Under the pieces are notes generated by a model, which saw only the letters and a list, made by a program, of their open reading frames with translations, did no database searches and was not told the origin of the DNA. Below, piece by piece: positions 20,684 through 30,409 of a DNA stretch of 64,000 nucleotides. How positions within the stretch are numbered: the first letter of the stretch is position 1; the number at the start of each line of letters is the position of its first letter. The DNA comes from Caballeronia pedi (lineage in GTDB: Bacteria > Pseudomonadota > Gammaproteobacteria > Burkholderiales > Burkholderiaceae), in contig NZ_FCOE02000010.1 in assembly GCF_001544915.2 (NCBI RefSeq), positions 124,001-188,000 on the forward strand. Direction: 5' to 3'. Both the position numbers and the translations under genes were made by a program.

Positions 20684-20861
20684 TCGCAACGGCCGCGCCA
20701 AAAGCTTCGTCGAAAACAGGTGTTGCGTAGTTGCGGCAGGTGCGTCGCGTGCGCACGCCACCCGTTAAACTGCTCGATCGAACCGTCCGGCCCGCGGCCG
20801 AAATCGGCGCGTCCGGGCAGCAGTCTCATTCGTTTCACACAACATTGATTCATTCTCAAGC

Positions 20862-23800
20862 ATGCACATGGTAGTTCTCGGCTGGTTCGGTGCATCCGTC
20901 GTCTGGTTTCTTCCGCTCTTCTGGCGTGTCGTCAAGTTGGCGCTGCCGGGCGGCAGCGGGGTGCGCGGCCCCGGCACGATCCGCCTCTGGCTCGGCTTTG
21001 TCGCCGTGCTGCTCGCAAGCTGCACGCTGGAAGGCATGCTCGCGAGCTCGTTCGAAACGCAGGCGAACATCAATCGCGGCGGACGCGCCCTCGCCTCCGC
21101 GCTGAGCGGCATTGCGCATCCGGGCGGCGCGGGCGCGATCGCGGCCGTCGTGCTTGCGATCTTCCTGCCGTGGCTCGTCGAATTCAGCTGGCGTTCGGTG
21201 CTCGCGTGGGCCGACGAAGCATTCGGCTTCGGCCTGCCACAAGGCTGGCTCGCGCCGCGCGAGCGCGACAGCGAGCCTCGGCAGAGCGCCGCCGGCCGCG
21301 ACAAGTCCGTGGGCTGGTTCGAGCGTCGCGCCCGCGCGAAAGCATCGCGCGAATCGCAGGAACGTGGTCTTCGCGCCGAGCGTTTCGATACGCCGCTGCC
21401 CCGCACGTCGCCCGAGGAGCCGACGCTCGGCCTTCCGACTGGCCCGCGCAGCAGCCGCTATCAGCGGCCGACCGCGTGGCGGCCGCCTGCGCAAGCCAAA
21501 AGCGCCGCCAGCCGCACCGTGGCGGCCGCTGCGAGCGCCGTCGCCACCGCCGAGGCTTACGCGAAACGCCCCGCCTTCGAGGCTGCCGGCGTCCCGCGTC
21601 CGGCGACGCAGACGGAGCCGGTCGCGCCCACGGGCTGGTCGAATCTGTCCGCAGCATCGGCGAATCGCGACGCGCGCGCGCCGTTTGCGCCGCGTCAGGC
21701 GTCCTCGTTTGAGCCTTCGGGCTCGGGCTTGCGCGCGTCCGTCGCCGCCGACAAACCGCGCGTGCCGACGTCGCCGCCCGGCGCGCCGCGCATGGATCGC
21801 CCGCGCGGTCCGGTGACGTCGATGCCCGCGCAACGGCTGTCGGGCGTGGCGAGCGCGTCGACATCGGTCGCCGTGGGTGCGAACGCCGCCCGCAGACCGC
21901 CGCTGCCGCAGGCGCCGCAGGGCTTCAGACGCGCGCCGGTGCGCCCGGCCGTGAACCCCGCCACGCGCGAGTTCGCGCCCGCGCCGCTCGACACGCCCGC
22001 CTTCTCGCGCGCGGCCGCGCCGCCCGGACCGCCCTCGCCGCCGCCCGCTGCCGAAGCGATTCAGGCAACGCTTCGGTCCATCGAGGAGAAGGCCGCGATG
22101 TGGACATCGCTCGCCGGCGCCAGCCTCGCGCGCGGACATGTGGCGATGGCGCGCGCCGGGCAATCCGCCGTTGTTGAGTCGAACGCGGAAACTTCGAAGC
22201 CGGTGACCGCCGTTGAACCCGCGCCGGAGCATGAAGTGCTCGTGCAGCCGGAGACGCCGCCGGTCGAGGTCACGGAAATCGAGGAACGCATCGAGACGCC
22301 GCTGATCGATGCTCACGCGATCGCGCCGACGCTCGTCGAGCCGCCGCCCCTCTTCGATGTGCGCCTGCCGGAGCCGTCGATATCCGGTTTCGCGATGGCA
22401 GCGACGCTGTCCACGGCCGTGCCGGATGAGCCGGCTGCGTCGCCGGCACGCGAAGCGATCATCGAAGAAATTGCGCCGCAAGAGCCCGCGCCGGCGGAGC
22501 CGATAGCGGAAGCAAGCGCTGCGCAAGAGCCGGAGCGCGCGGAGCCCGCGCACTTCGACATGCCCTTCGCGCAAGCATCAGCGCCGGAAACCGACTTGCG
22601 CGACATGGTGCAGACGCCGCCGTGGCTGGACGCCCTCGATTCGAACAGCGACGAACACGAGCCCCCTGCCCCGCCGCTTCTGCACATCGTCGACGAAGCG
22701 CCGTCGCCAAGGCCAGAGGTCGAGGAAGGAGACGAATTCGCGTCGCCATCGAATATCGTGCGCTTTCCGGTCATGGTCAGCGCGCCTCAGCCGGCCACGA
22801 CACCGCCCTCCCCGCCCGAACCGCGCGCTCCGGTGCGCGGCTCCGCGCCGACCGAATTCGAGTTCCACGCGCCGCATGCATCGGCGGTCGAATTGCCGAC
22901 GCTCGATCTGCTCGAACCCGCGTCCGGCGAGATCGAGCCGGTCTCCGAAGAACGCCTGATGGAAACCGGCCAGCTCATCGAGCAGCGTCTGCAGGAATTC
23001 AAGGTGCCGGTGACGGTGGTCGGCGCGTCGGCTGGTCCGGTCATCACGCGCTTCGAGGTCGAGCCTGCGCTCGGCGTGCGCGGCAGCCAGATCGTCGGAC
23101 TGATGAAGGATCTGTCGCGCGGTCTGGGCCTCACGTCGATCCGCGTCGTCGAGACGATTCCCGGCAAGACCTGCATGGGCCTCGAACTGCCGAACGCGAA
23201 GCGCCAGATGATCCGCCTCTCCGAAATCCTCGAGGCCGACGTCTATCGCAACTCGAAGTCGAATCTGACCATCGCGATGGGCAAGGACATCGTCGGCAAT
23301 CCGGTCGTGACGGATCTGGCGAAGGCGCCGCACATGCTCGTCGCGGGCACGACGGGCTCGGGCAAGTCCGTTGCGATCAACGCGATGATCCTCTCGCTGC
23401 TCTACAAGGCGAAGCCCGAGGACGTGCGCCTCATCATGATCGACCCGAAGATGCTGGAGCTGTCCGTCTACGAAGGCATTCCGCATCTGCTCGCGCCGGT
23501 CGTGACCGACATGAAGCTCGCATCGAACGCGCTCAACTGGTGCGTCGGCGAAATGGAAAAGCGTTACCGCTTGATGTCGGCGGTCGGCGTGCGCAATCTG
23601 CAGGGCTTCAACCAGAAGATCCGCAACACCGAGGCCGCGGGCAAGAAGCTCACAAACCCGTTCTCGCTCACGCCCGATGCGCCCGAGCCGCTCTCGACGC
23701 TGCCGCTCATCGTCGTCGTCATCGACGAACTGGCCGACCTCATGATGGTCGCGGGCAAGCAGATCGAGCAGCTGATCGCGCGGCTCGCGCAGAAGGCGCG

Positions 23801-24368
23801 CGCGGCCGGCATCCACCTGATTCTCGCGACGCAGCGACCGTCGGTGGACGTGATCACCGGTCTCATCAAGGCGAACATTCCGACGCGGGTGGCGTTTCAG
23901 GTGTCGTCGAAGATCGATTCGCGCACGATTCTCGACCAGATGGGCGCGGAATCGCTGCTCGGCGCGGGCGACATGCTGTTCCTGCCGCCGGGCACGGGCT
24001 ACCCGCAGCGCGTGCACGGCGCGTTCGTCGCGGACGACGAAGTGCATCGCGTGGTCGAGCATCTGAAACAGTTCGGCGAACCGGAGTACGAGGAAGGCAT
24101 TCTGTCCGGGCCGACAGGCGAAGGCGGCGGCACCCAGGACCTGTTCGGCGACTCGCCCGACGCCGAAGCCGATCCGCTCTACGACGAAGCCGTGGCGTTC
24201 GTCGTGCGCACGCGGCGCGCGTCGATTTCGTCGGTGCAGCGGCAATTGCGCATCGGCTATAACCGCGCGGCGCGCCTCGTCGAGCAGATGGAAAGCGCGG
24301 GCCTCGTCTCGTCGATGAGCAACAACGGCAACCGCGAAGTGCTCGCGCCGCCGGGCCCGGCGGAGTGA
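20862..24368 (+). CDS. ftsK: FtsK-family DNA translocase with very long A/P/E-rich linker
   Basis: 1168 residues. About three hydrophobic segments in the first ~115 residues form the membrane anchor. From ~120 to ~700 comes a low-complexity linker rich in Ala, Pro, Arg and Glu. From ~705 ([15 protein letters not shown]) the motor follows: Walker [13 protein letters not shown] at ~829, Walker [17 protein letters not shown], and [16 protein letters not shown]. The last ~65 residues are the winged-helix gamma domain ([18 protein letters not shown]...[17 protein letters not shown]) that reads KOPS and contacts XerD. An in-frame stop ~195 bases upstream limits any N-terminal extension; the anchor seems shorter than the usual four spans. 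Gene order here suggests a second FtsK paralogue of Burkholderiaceae, which I cannot confirm. Confidence 0.9.
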   Translation: MHMVVLGWFGASVVWFLPLFWRVVKLALPGGSGVRGPGTIRLWLGFVAVLLASCTLEGMLASSFETQANINRGGRALASALSGIAHPGGAGAIAAVVLAIFLPWLVEFSWRSVLAWADEAFGFGLPQGWLAPRERDSEPRQSAAGRDKSVGWFERRARAKASRESQERGLRAERFDTPLPRTSPEEPTLGLPTGPRSSRYQRPTAWRPPAQAKSAASRTVAAAASAVATAEAYAKRPAFEAAGVPRPATQTEPVAPTGWSNLSAASANRDARAPFAPRQASSFEPSGSGLRASVAADKPRVPTSPPGAPRMDRPRGPVTSMPAQRLSGVASASTSVAVGANAARRPPLPQAPQGFRRAPVRPAVNPATREFAPAPLDTPAFSRAAAPPGPPSPPPAAEAIQATLRSIEEKAAMWTSLAGASLARGHVAMARAGQSAVVESNAETSKPVTAVEPAPEHEVLVQPETPPVEVTEIEERIETPLIDAHAIAPTLVEPPPLFDVRLPEPSISGFAMAATLSTAVPDEPAASPAREAIIEEIAPQEPAPAEPIAEASAAQEPERAEPAHFDMPFAQASAPETDLRDMVQTPPWLDALDSNSDEHEPPAPPLLHIVDEAPSPRPEVEEGDEFASPSNIVRFPVMVSAPQPATTPPSPPEPRAPVRGSAPTEFEFHAPHASAVELPTLDLLEPASGEIEPVSEERLMETGQLIEQRLQEFKVPVTVVGASAGPVITRFEVEPALGVRGSQIVGLMKDLSRGLGLTSIRVVETIPGKTCMGLELPNAKRQMIRLSEILEADVYRNSKSNLTIAMGKDIVGNPVVTDLAKAPHMLVAGTTGSGKSVAINAMILSLLYKAKPEDVRLIMIDPKMLELSVYEGIPHLLAPVVTDMKLASNALNWCVGEMEKRYRLMSAVGVRNLQGFNQKIRNTEAAGKKLTNPFSLTPDAPEPLSTLPLIVVVIDELADLMMVAGKQIEQLIARLAQKARAAGIHLILATQRPSVDVITGLIKANIPTRVAFQVSSKIDSRTILDQMGAESLLGAGDMLFLPPGTGYPQRVHGAFVADDEVHRVVEHLKQFGEPEYEEGILSGPTGEGGGTQDLFGDSPDAEADPLYDEAVAFVVRTRRASISSVQRQLRIGYNRAARLVEQMESAGLVSSMSNNGNREVLAPPGPAE

Positions 24369-24371
24369 CGG

Positions 24372-25442
24372 CTACCAGAGCCGCAGGCGGCGCAGCAGAA
24401 AGATCGTGATGGCGGCGCATCCCGCCATCACGCCGACCACGACCCAGAACGAAACCGGATCGTGCGTGCCCGGCAAGCCCGCCACGTTCATGCCGAAGAT
24501 GCCCGTCACGAGCGTGGCGGGCAACAGCAACGCGGACATGATCGCGAGCCACAGCAGCTTGCGGTTGATGTCCTCCGAGAGCGCCGCCGCGATTTCATCC
24601 TGCAGCAGCTTCGCGCGTTCGTAGAGCCCTTCCAGTCCGCCGCCGAGTCCGTTCAACACCTGAATCGCCTGCACGAGCGCTTCCATCGAGCGCGGTTCGG
24701 CCCACTCCAGCCTGCGCAGCACGAGCTGCGTCAGCGCGTTGCGCTCGGGATCGATGAACCGTTTCACCTCCACGATGCGCCGCCTCACGTCGCCCAGCAG
24801 CGCGCGGCACTTCGAATGCCCGCCCTCCAGCACGCTTTCCTCGACGTCGTCGAGACAGTCGCCGATTTCATCGATGCGGTCCGCGAAGGTATCGTTCAGC
24901 GCGCGAATGAGGCCCGCGAAGAGATCGACGGTATCGCGGAAGATCGCGCCTTCGAGCACGGCATGACGCAGCCGGTCGGTCGATTGCAGCGGCCGCGCGC
25001 GCACCGTGATCATGCGATGCCGGTCGACGTAAAAGCGCAGCGCACCGGTCGCGCGGTTCGCTTCGCGCGCGCCGGGCGCGGCGGCATCCGGCGTCTTCGC
25101 GACGAGTTCCAGATCCGCGACGACGCCATAGACGAAGTTCGACCCGATATGCACGCGCGGGCGCTTGTCCTCGCCGTTCAGAAACTCGCGCGCGACATCC
25201 GGCATCGACGTGACGCCTTCGAGCCAGCCTTCGACGGTGTCGTCGTTCGCGGACAGATGCAGCCACGTCGGGCCATCGCCCGCGACGGACTCGCGCGCTT
25301 CGTCCCACGAAAGCCGCAGCGCCTCGCCGCCCACGAAGCTGAATGCGCTGATGAATCCCGGCGGCGCGTTCTCGTTGCGCTTGAGCGGGCGTTCGGGCGC
25401 GCCGAATGTGCGAGTCGTGTTCAATCTTGCGTTCCCTGCCAT
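24372..25442 (-). CDS. zntB: CorA-family zinc/magnesium transporter, ZntB type
   Basis: 356 residues. A large cytoplasmic N-terminal domain and long helix end in two C-terminal membrane spans, with the CorA-family pore motif GMN in TGIFGMNVAGLPG. The N-terminal part (ISAFSF...WLHLSANDD) and GLPGT loop after GMN are closer to ZntB, which transports Zn2+ with protons, than to Mg2+ channel CorA. It converges on ftsK with only 3 bases between stops. Ion choice is family inference. Confidence 0.87.
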   Translation of the reverse strand: MAGNARLNTTRTFGAPERPLKRNENAPPGFISAFSFVGGEALRLSWDEARESVAGDGPTWLHLSANDDTVEGWLEGVTSMPDVAREFLNGEDKRPRVHIGSNFVYGVVADLELVAKTPDAAAPGAREANRATGALRFYVDRHRMITVRARPLQSTDRLRHAVLEGAIFRDTVDLFAGLIRALNDTFADRIDEIGDCLDDVEESVLEGGHSKCRALLGDVRRRIVEVKRFIDPERNALTQLVLRRLEWAEPRSMEALVQAIQVLNGLGGGLEGLYERAKLLQDEIAAALSEDINRKLLWLAIMSALLLPATLVTGIFGMNVAGLPGTHDPVSFWVVVGVMAGCAAITIFLLRRLRLW

Positions 25443-25646
25443 TACCTTTCGATTTCCTCAGTACACCTTTCAGTCGGATGCGGCAGCAACGGCGCATCGG
25501 ACTTGCATCGTACTAGAACTCGCAACCGTCGCCGTCACGGACGCGCGCCCGTAACGCCCGTAACGCACGGAGCGGATCGGCAGCGCGAGCGGCGCGCACA
25601 GCGTAGTTCGCGCTGGGGAACGTCGTCGATCGTACCGGTCAGCGCG

Positions 25647-26975
25647 TCACGACGGCGACACGAACTTGAAGTCGACCGGCGAGCCGATCGAGAGCCGTTT
25701 CGGGTCCGACGCGAGTTCGCCCGTCTGCGGATCGCGACGGAAGAAATACGCGCTGTCGCTTTCCTGATTGCCGACGATCAGCCAGCGCCCGGTCGGATCG
25801 ATCGCGAATTCGCGCGGCGTCTTGCCGAGCGTCGGATAACGCTTCACGAGTTTCAGATGACCGTTGGTCGGATCGACCGAGAACGCGACGATCTCGTTCG
25901 CGTCGCCGCGATTCGTTGCGTACAGAAAGCGGCCGTCCGGCGACAGATGAATCGCGCCGCCGCCGATCTTGCCGCGAAAGCCCGGCGCGATCATCGATGC
26001 GGTCTGGACTTGCGTGAGATTGCCATCGCGATAATCGAACACGAGCACCGACGCGTTCAGTTCGGTGGTCAGGTACGCGTGCTTGCCGTTGGCGTCGAAG
26101 ACCAGATGGCGCGGCCCGGAACCCGCCTTGACCGGCGTGTAGCGCGCTTCGGTCGGGCCGAGCAGGCCGCGGCTCGAGGCCAACGGATCGGGCGTGTAAC
26201 GGTAGGCGAACACCTTGTCGACACCGAGGTCCTGCGCGAAGAGATATTTTCCATCGGGCGAGAACACGGTCGAGTGGACGTGCGAGTTGTCCTGCCGCCC
26301 CTTCACCGGACCGCCGCCCTCGTGATGCACCGTCAGCACCGACGGGCTCACGCGGCCGTCCGTCGCGAGCGGAAAGACCGCGAAACTGCCGCCCGGATTG
26401 GACGCGACCGAGTAATTGGCCGTGAGCAGATATTTGCCGTCGGGCGAGAGCGCCAGATAGCACGGGTCGTTGCCGTCCGACGAGACGCGGTTGAGGAAGC
26501 TCAACTGCCCGCTCGCGCGATCGAAGCGAAAGGCGCTCACGCCGCCGCGCTGCGTCGCCGGGCCGTTGTCGCCGGGCAATTCGTTCACGGCGTACACGTA
26601 ATTTCTGTCACGGCTCACGACGAGATACGACGGATTTACCGTCTGCGCCGATGCGATGCGCGACAGTTCGCCCGTGCCCGTGTCGAAGCGATAAACGTAG
26701 ATGCCTTCGCTCTTGCCGCCGCCCGTGTAAGTGCCGATGAGCAGATCGTAGACCTCGCCGCTCGCCGCACCCGCCGTGGCCGCGCCGCTCGCAGCGCCCG
26801 GCGCGGCAGGCGTCGCCGCCGGCGCGGAAGCCGATTGCGCGAAGGCCTGCGCGGCCGCCAGCGACAGCATCAGCGCCAGGCCTTTCGCCCACGCGATGGA
26901 CCGGGCATGCAGCGGGCGCGCGTCTTGCAACACGGACACGAGCGTATTCGCGCCGCGGGGGTGGCTCGGGTGCAT
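25647..26975 (-). CDS. Exported lactonase-family beta-propeller protein
   Basis: 442 residues. A long N-terminus with a hydrophobic stretch (GLALMLSLAAAQAFA) is an export signal, then an Ala/Pro/Gly-rich spacer. The remainder is the seven-bladed propeller of the Pgl/YbhE lactonase family, with repeats such as DLLIGTYTGGGKSEGIYVYRFD, NPSYLVVSRDRNYVYAVNE, DPCYLALSPDGKYLLTANYS and GPRHLVFDANGKHAYLTTE. Cytosolic members hydrolyse 6-phosphogluconolactone; this exported version probably acts on another lactone or sugar derivative in the periplasm. It is not obviously in an operon. Confidence 0.85.
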   Translation of the reverse strand: MHPSHPRGANTLVSVLQDARPLHARSIAWAKGLALMLSLAAAQAFAQSASAPAATPAAPGAASGAATAGAASGEVYDLLIGTYTGGGKSEGIYVYRFDTGTGELSRIASAQTVNPSYLVVSRDRNYVYAVNELPGDNGPATQRGGVSAFRFDRASGQLSFLNRVSSDGNDPCYLALSPDGKYLLTANYSVASNPGGSFAVFPLATDGRVSPSVLTVHHEGGGPVKGRQDNSHVHSTVFSPDGKYLFAQDLGVDKVFAYRYTPDPLASSRGLLGPTEARYTPVKAGSGPRHLVFDANGKHAYLTTELNASVLVFDYRDGNLTQVQTASMIAPGFRGKIGGGAIHLSPDGRFLYATNRGDANEIVAFSVDPTNGHLKLVKRYPTLGKTPREFAIDPTGRWLIVGNQESDSAYFFRRDPQTGELASDPKRLSIGSPVDFKFVSPS

Positions 26976-27193
26976 GAAACCTCCTCATCGATTCTTTGCT
27001 GCTTGTTATCGGGGCAAGGGTGACGCGGAGGCGACGCGCGAACGCGCCGGCATCGCATCGCCCGCGACGTGCGGGAGCAAGTTCCGCTCCAAACACGTGG
27101 ACCGCGTTTGCCAGGACCAGGTTCGCAGCCAAGATACACCACGCACGACAGGCCAACCGACACGATTCGAATCAACAACAGGAGTTTGCCGCG

Positions 27194-27346
27194 ATGACTA
27201 TCCACCTAAGCCTTGGCCCGCTGGTCTCCCTGATCGCCGGGATCCTCATTCTCATCATGCCGCGGCTGCTGAATTTCATCGTCGCGATCTATCTGATCGT
27301 GATCGGGCTGATCGGTTTGTTCGGCATGGGCTCGATGCATTTCTGA
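27194..27346 (+). CDS. DUF3096-type small membrane protein
   Basis: 50 residues from ATG 27194, with AGGAG 9 bases upstream. Almost entirely hydrophobic: two spans (LGPLVSLIAGILILIMP and LLNFIVAIYLIVIGLIGLFG) joined by a short polar turn. This matches the DUF3096 family of two-span proteins found widely in proteobacteria, function unknown. It is a single-gene unit. Confidence 0.83.
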   Translation: MTIHLSLGPLVSLIAGILILIMPRLLNFIVAIYLIVIGLIGLFGMGSMHF

Positions 27347-27453
27347 CGCGCGCGTGCGAGCGCACGCACGCACGGGTTGACCCGCGCAGGTGCGCAAAGT
27401 GTCACGAAAGAAGTACACGCCGACGTGCCGCGCCGAGGTGTTTCGGCGTGGAG

Positions 27454-27702
27454 TCAGCCGTTAGCGAGCTGATCGAGACGCAGACGTCCCTGTAACGACA
27501 ACGCGCCGACCGACACGCCGGCGACGCCGAAGCTGTAGCGGTTGAAACAGCCGCGTTCGGTGAGAAAGGCAGCGGCGGCGTCCATCGCATTGCGCGACAG
27601 ACCGAGGCGCTTGTGGTCGAGCGCGAGAAGCGCTTCGGCGTCCGAGACGCGGCTTGCGGCGGAAAGAATGGCGATGCAGTCAGCTTTCGACGGATAGAGC
27701 AT
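27454..27702 (-). CDS. Conserved small protein of unknown function
   Basis: 82 residues from ATG 27702, preceded by GAGGA at 8 bases. It starts MLYPSKADCIAILSAAS, has no signal peptide or membrane span, and seems mainly helical with Leu/Ala-rich amphipathic stretches (VSDAEALLALDHKRLGLSR). I do not recognise a domain. The low-complexity-free sequence, good ribosome site and native codon use argue for a real gene. Longer in-frame upstream codons have no such site. It is divergent from the GH15 gene. Confidence 0.6.
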   Translation of the reverse strand: MLYPSKADCIAILSAASRVSDAEALLALDHKRLGLSRNAMDAAAAFLTERGCFNRYSFGVAGVSVGALSLQGRLRLDQLANG

Positions 27703-28178
27703 GGGGTTCTGTTCCTCGAAAACACTACGTAAGGGACCGGCAGGACGGCGCGCAACGCAACTGCTGCATGCCCGCGCGCGCGGAACGACCGGGATCATGC
27801 ATGAAAGACATTTGAAAGGATGCAAAGGTTCCGCGCCTGAAACAACACAGTACCGGCGCCCGCAGCTTTCACAAAGCTTCATTCTAAACATCAGTCGAAT
27901 GAATTTTCAACAGTGCAACCGGCGCTTCGCTCGTGCTTTTCCGCCATCGCCGCGCGACCTGCCGCCGCACCGATGCGTCGCGCGTCGTGAGCACACCCGG
28001 CCCGCTTTTCTGCTTGCATCGAACGATTGCGGCAGAATGCGGCCAGACAGCATGCGCGGCGTCCACGTAGTTTGTCGATGACGCCGCGCTTCGCCCGGGG
28101 CGCGCTGCGCTTCGGCTCTTTTGCAACTCGCGGCGCGCTTCGTTTGGTCCCGCGCCGCCAGCAGGAAGATGTTCGCTC
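27703..28178. other. 476-bp divergent intergenic region
   Basis: No credible gene. It holds a perfect small palindrome AGCTTT-CAC-AAAGCT at 27864-27878 in a locally A+T-richer patch, which could be an operator for either flanking gene. The rest is GC-rich with nothing recognisable. Confidence 0.3.
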
Positions 28179-30053
28179 ATGCCAGCACTGATTGAAGACT
28201 ATGCGATGGTCGGCGACGGCCACACCGCAGCCCTCATTTCCCGCGACGGTTCCGTCGACTGGCTCTGTTGGCCGCGTTTCGACTCCGGCGCCTGTTTCGC
28301 CGCGCTGCTCGGCACGCCCGAGCACGGACGATGGCTCGTCGCCCCCGAGATGCCCGACGGCGAGACGCCCGTCATCCGGCGTCGCTACCGCGAGGACACG
28401 CTGGTCCTCGAAACCGATTTCGAAACGCCGCAAGGCGCCGTCACCGTCGTCGACTTCATGCCGCTGCGAAATGGGCATTCGGAGCTCGTGCGCATCGTGA
28501 TCGGACGGCGCGGGACAGTGCGCATGAAGATGGAACTGGTGCTGCGGTTCGATTACGGCTCCGCCGTGCCCTGGGTCAGCCGCCTGCCCGACGACAGCGG
28601 CATCCGCGCGATCGCCGGACCAGACCTCGCGATACTGCGCACGCCCGTCGATCTCGTCGGCGAGAACATGCACACGACCGCGTGCTTCGACGTCAGCGCG
28701 GGCGAGCGCGTGCCGTTCTCGCTGTGCTATTCGCAGTCGCATCTGCGGCTGCCGCATGCGTCGGATCCGCATACCCAGCTCGCGCGCACCGAGAACCACT
28801 GGCGCGAATGGTCCGGGCAAAGCGAGCTCAACGGCCGCTGGGCGAGCGCGATCCGCCGCTCGCTCATCACACTGAAGGCGCTCGCGTATGAGCCGACGGG
28901 CGGTATCGTCGCCGCGCCGACCACGTCGCTGCCGGAACAGCTCGGCGGCACGCGCAACTGGGACTATCGATACTGCTGGCTGCGCGACGCGACCATCACC
29001 CTGCTCGCGATGATGCGCGGCGGCTACTACGACGAAGCCCGCGCGTGGCGCGCGTGGCTGGGCCGCGTGATGGCCGGCTCGCCGTCGCAGATTCAGATCA
29101 TGTATGGCATCGCGGGCGAGCGCCGCCTGCCCGAATGGGAGATTCCGTGGCTGCCGGGGTACGAGGGCGCGGCGCCGGTGCGCATCGGCAACGGCGCGGT
29201 CGATCAGTTGCAACTCGACGTCTACGGCGAAGTGATGAACGCGCTGCATCTTGCACGCGTCGGCGGCCTGCAGAGCGACGAAACGGCGTGGTCGATCCAG
29301 TGCGCCATGCTGCAACACCTCGATACGATCTGGGAGCAGCCCGACGAAGGCATCTGGGAAGTGCGCGGCGGACGTCAGCACTTCACCTTTTCGAAGGTCA
29401 TGGCGTGGGTCGCGTACGACCGCGCGATCAAGTCGGCGGAGAAGTTCGAGCTGCCAGGGCCGATCGACCACTGGCGCGAGATGCGCGCGCGCATCCGCGC
29501 CGAGGTGCTGAAAAAGAGCTGGAACCCGAAACTGAACTCCTTTACGCAGGCGTACGGCAGCGATGCGCTCGACGCGAGCCTGCTTTTGATCCCGTTGTTA
29601 GGATTTTTGCCGCCAAACGATCCGCGAGTGACCGGAACCGTACATGCGATCGAGACCACCTTGACGCACGATGGCCTGGTGAAGCGCTATCACACCGCCG
29701 AAGTGGCGGACGGTTTGCCGCCTGGAGAAGGCACGTTTCTGGCTTGTAGCTTCTGGCTCGTGGACAACCTGGCGTTGCAGGGGCGAATCGACGAAGCGCA
29801 CGAGATGTTCGAGCGCCTCGTGGGTCTCGCGAACGACGTCGGGCTGCTGGCCGAGGAGTACGACACGGTGGCGAAGCGCATGGTCGGAAATTTTCCGCAG
29901 GCATTCACCCACGTGGCGCTGGTGCACACCGGGATGAACCTGATCCGGCACGAAGAGGAGATGGCGAAGGCGACCGGCCAGCCGTCCGGCTCGGAAAACC
30001 ACGACGAGTCACACAGTCAAGCAGAATTTGACGCAACTGCGGGAAAGTCATAA
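28179..30053 (+). CDS. Glycoside hydrolase family 15 protein (glucoamylase/trehalase-like)
   Basis: 624 residues, no signal peptide, so cytosolic. The N-terminal beta-sandwich has IEDYAMVGDGHTAALIS and SVDWLCWPRFDS, features of the large bacterial GH15 group. The (alpha/alpha)6 barrel shows NWDYRYCWLRDATITLLAM, GNGAVDQLQLDVYGEV and QPDEGIWEVRGGRQHFTFSK, where the Glu is the expected general acid; a second acidic region is near LLAEEYD. Related enzymes act on short maltooligosaccharides or trehalose. The start at 28179 follows a GGAAGA site. The substrate is not settled by sequence. It is the last complete gene before the phasin-like relic. Confidence 0.87.
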   Translation: MPALIEDYAMVGDGHTAALISRDGSVDWLCWPRFDSGACFAALLGTPEHGRWLVAPEMPDGETPVIRRRYREDTLVLETDFETPQGAVTVVDFMPLRNGHSELVRIVIGRRGTVRMKMELVLRFDYGSAVPWVSRLPDDSGIRAIAGPDLAILRTPVDLVGENMHTTACFDVSAGERVPFSLCYSQSHLRLPHASDPHTQLARTENHWREWSGQSELNGRWASAIRRSLITLKALAYEPTGGIVAAPTTSLPEQLGGTRNWDYRYCWLRDATITLLAMMRGGYYDEARAWRAWLGRVMAGSPSQIQIMYGIAGERRLPEWEIPWLPGYEGAAPVRIGNGAVDQLQLDVYGEVMNALHLARVGGLQSDETAWSIQCAMLQHLDTIWEQPDEGIWEVRGGRQHFTFSKVMAWVAYDRAIKSAEKFELPGPIDHWREMRARIRAEVLKKSWNPKLNSFTQAYGSDALDASLLLIPLLGFLPPNDPRVTGTVHAIETTLTHDGLVKRYHTAEVADGLPPGEGTFLACSFWLVDNLALQGRIDEAHEMFERLVGLANDVGLLAEEYDTVAKRMVGNFPQAFTHVALVHTGMNLIRHEEEMAKATGQPSGSENHDESHSQAEFDATAGKS

Positions 30054-30098
30054 AGGTTTGTTTTGTTTGGCAAAAATGGGGATTTAACGGTAATATTG

Positions 30099-30109
30099 GT
30101 GCAATGCAC
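30099..30109. promoter_or_regulatory. TGCA-type palindrome, candidate PhaR-like operator
   Basis: GTGCA-A-TGCAC is a perfect 11-bp palindrome 13 bases before the phasin-like relic and ~300 bases before phaZ, in a conspicuously A+T-rich stretch. PhaR repressors of PHA metabolism bind TGC/GCA-rich inverted sites in other species; assigning this site to PhaR is inference. Confidence 0.35.
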
Positions 30110-30121
30110 AAAACGTAATAT

Positions 30122-30274
30122 ATGGCCAAGTGTTGTTTCCAGGCCGGCAATTTCGACCGCTTGGTTGAATTGAACGTTTAATGCGCGGAAAATCTTGCGT
30201 CGGCTCAAGCTTCGTTGCAGGCAGTCGATAACGCGCAGGTGGCAGCACGCAAAGGCATTGAAGCAGTGCAGTAA
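30122..30274 (+). pseudogene. Phasin-like gene remnant with in-frame stop
   Basis: One frame reads 50 codons from ATG 30122 to TAA 30272, interrupted by TAA at 30179-30181. Before the stop it encodes GNFDRLVELNV, the phasin signature (family members have ..EKLVELNLQ..). After it, still in the same frame, comes CAENLASAQASLQAV, in the helical, Ala/Gln-rich style of phasins, ending ARKGIEAVQ. Third positions are less GC-rich than in neighbours and there is no ribosome site, fitting decay. Phasins coat PHA granules, and the next gene is a PHA depolymerase. The remaining bases of 30054-30409 hold the palindrome above and nothing else clear. Confidence 0.5.
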
Positions 30275-30409
30275 GGACAGTGCCCCGGCAGCACGGCGAC
30301 AGCCCGTCGCGCTGCGGGGGATCATCGAATGCCGTTGAAGCTCATCGCCGGATGCTTTTTTGCCGGGATCAACGGGCGTACCGGTTCCACCGGAGTTACT
30401 GGGGCGACC

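Noticed and set aside
20856..22574. Long open frame opposite the ftsK linker (minus strand)
   Set aside because: Arg/Gly-rich shadow of the Ala/Pro-rich linker; no start site or domain, and the plus-strand frame is clearly coding.
23564..23878. Antisense open frame within the FtsK motor
   Set aside because: Shadow of a conserved motor region, no support.
25546..25563. Tandem CGCCCGTAA repeat (2 copies) between zntB and the lactonase gene
   Set aside because: Only two 9-base units; no spacing or conservation to suggest an array or CRISPR.
27347..27453. Short GC hairpins after the DUF3096 gene
   Set aside because: Stem of only 6 bp in GC-repeat sequence and no T-run; not a convincing terminator.
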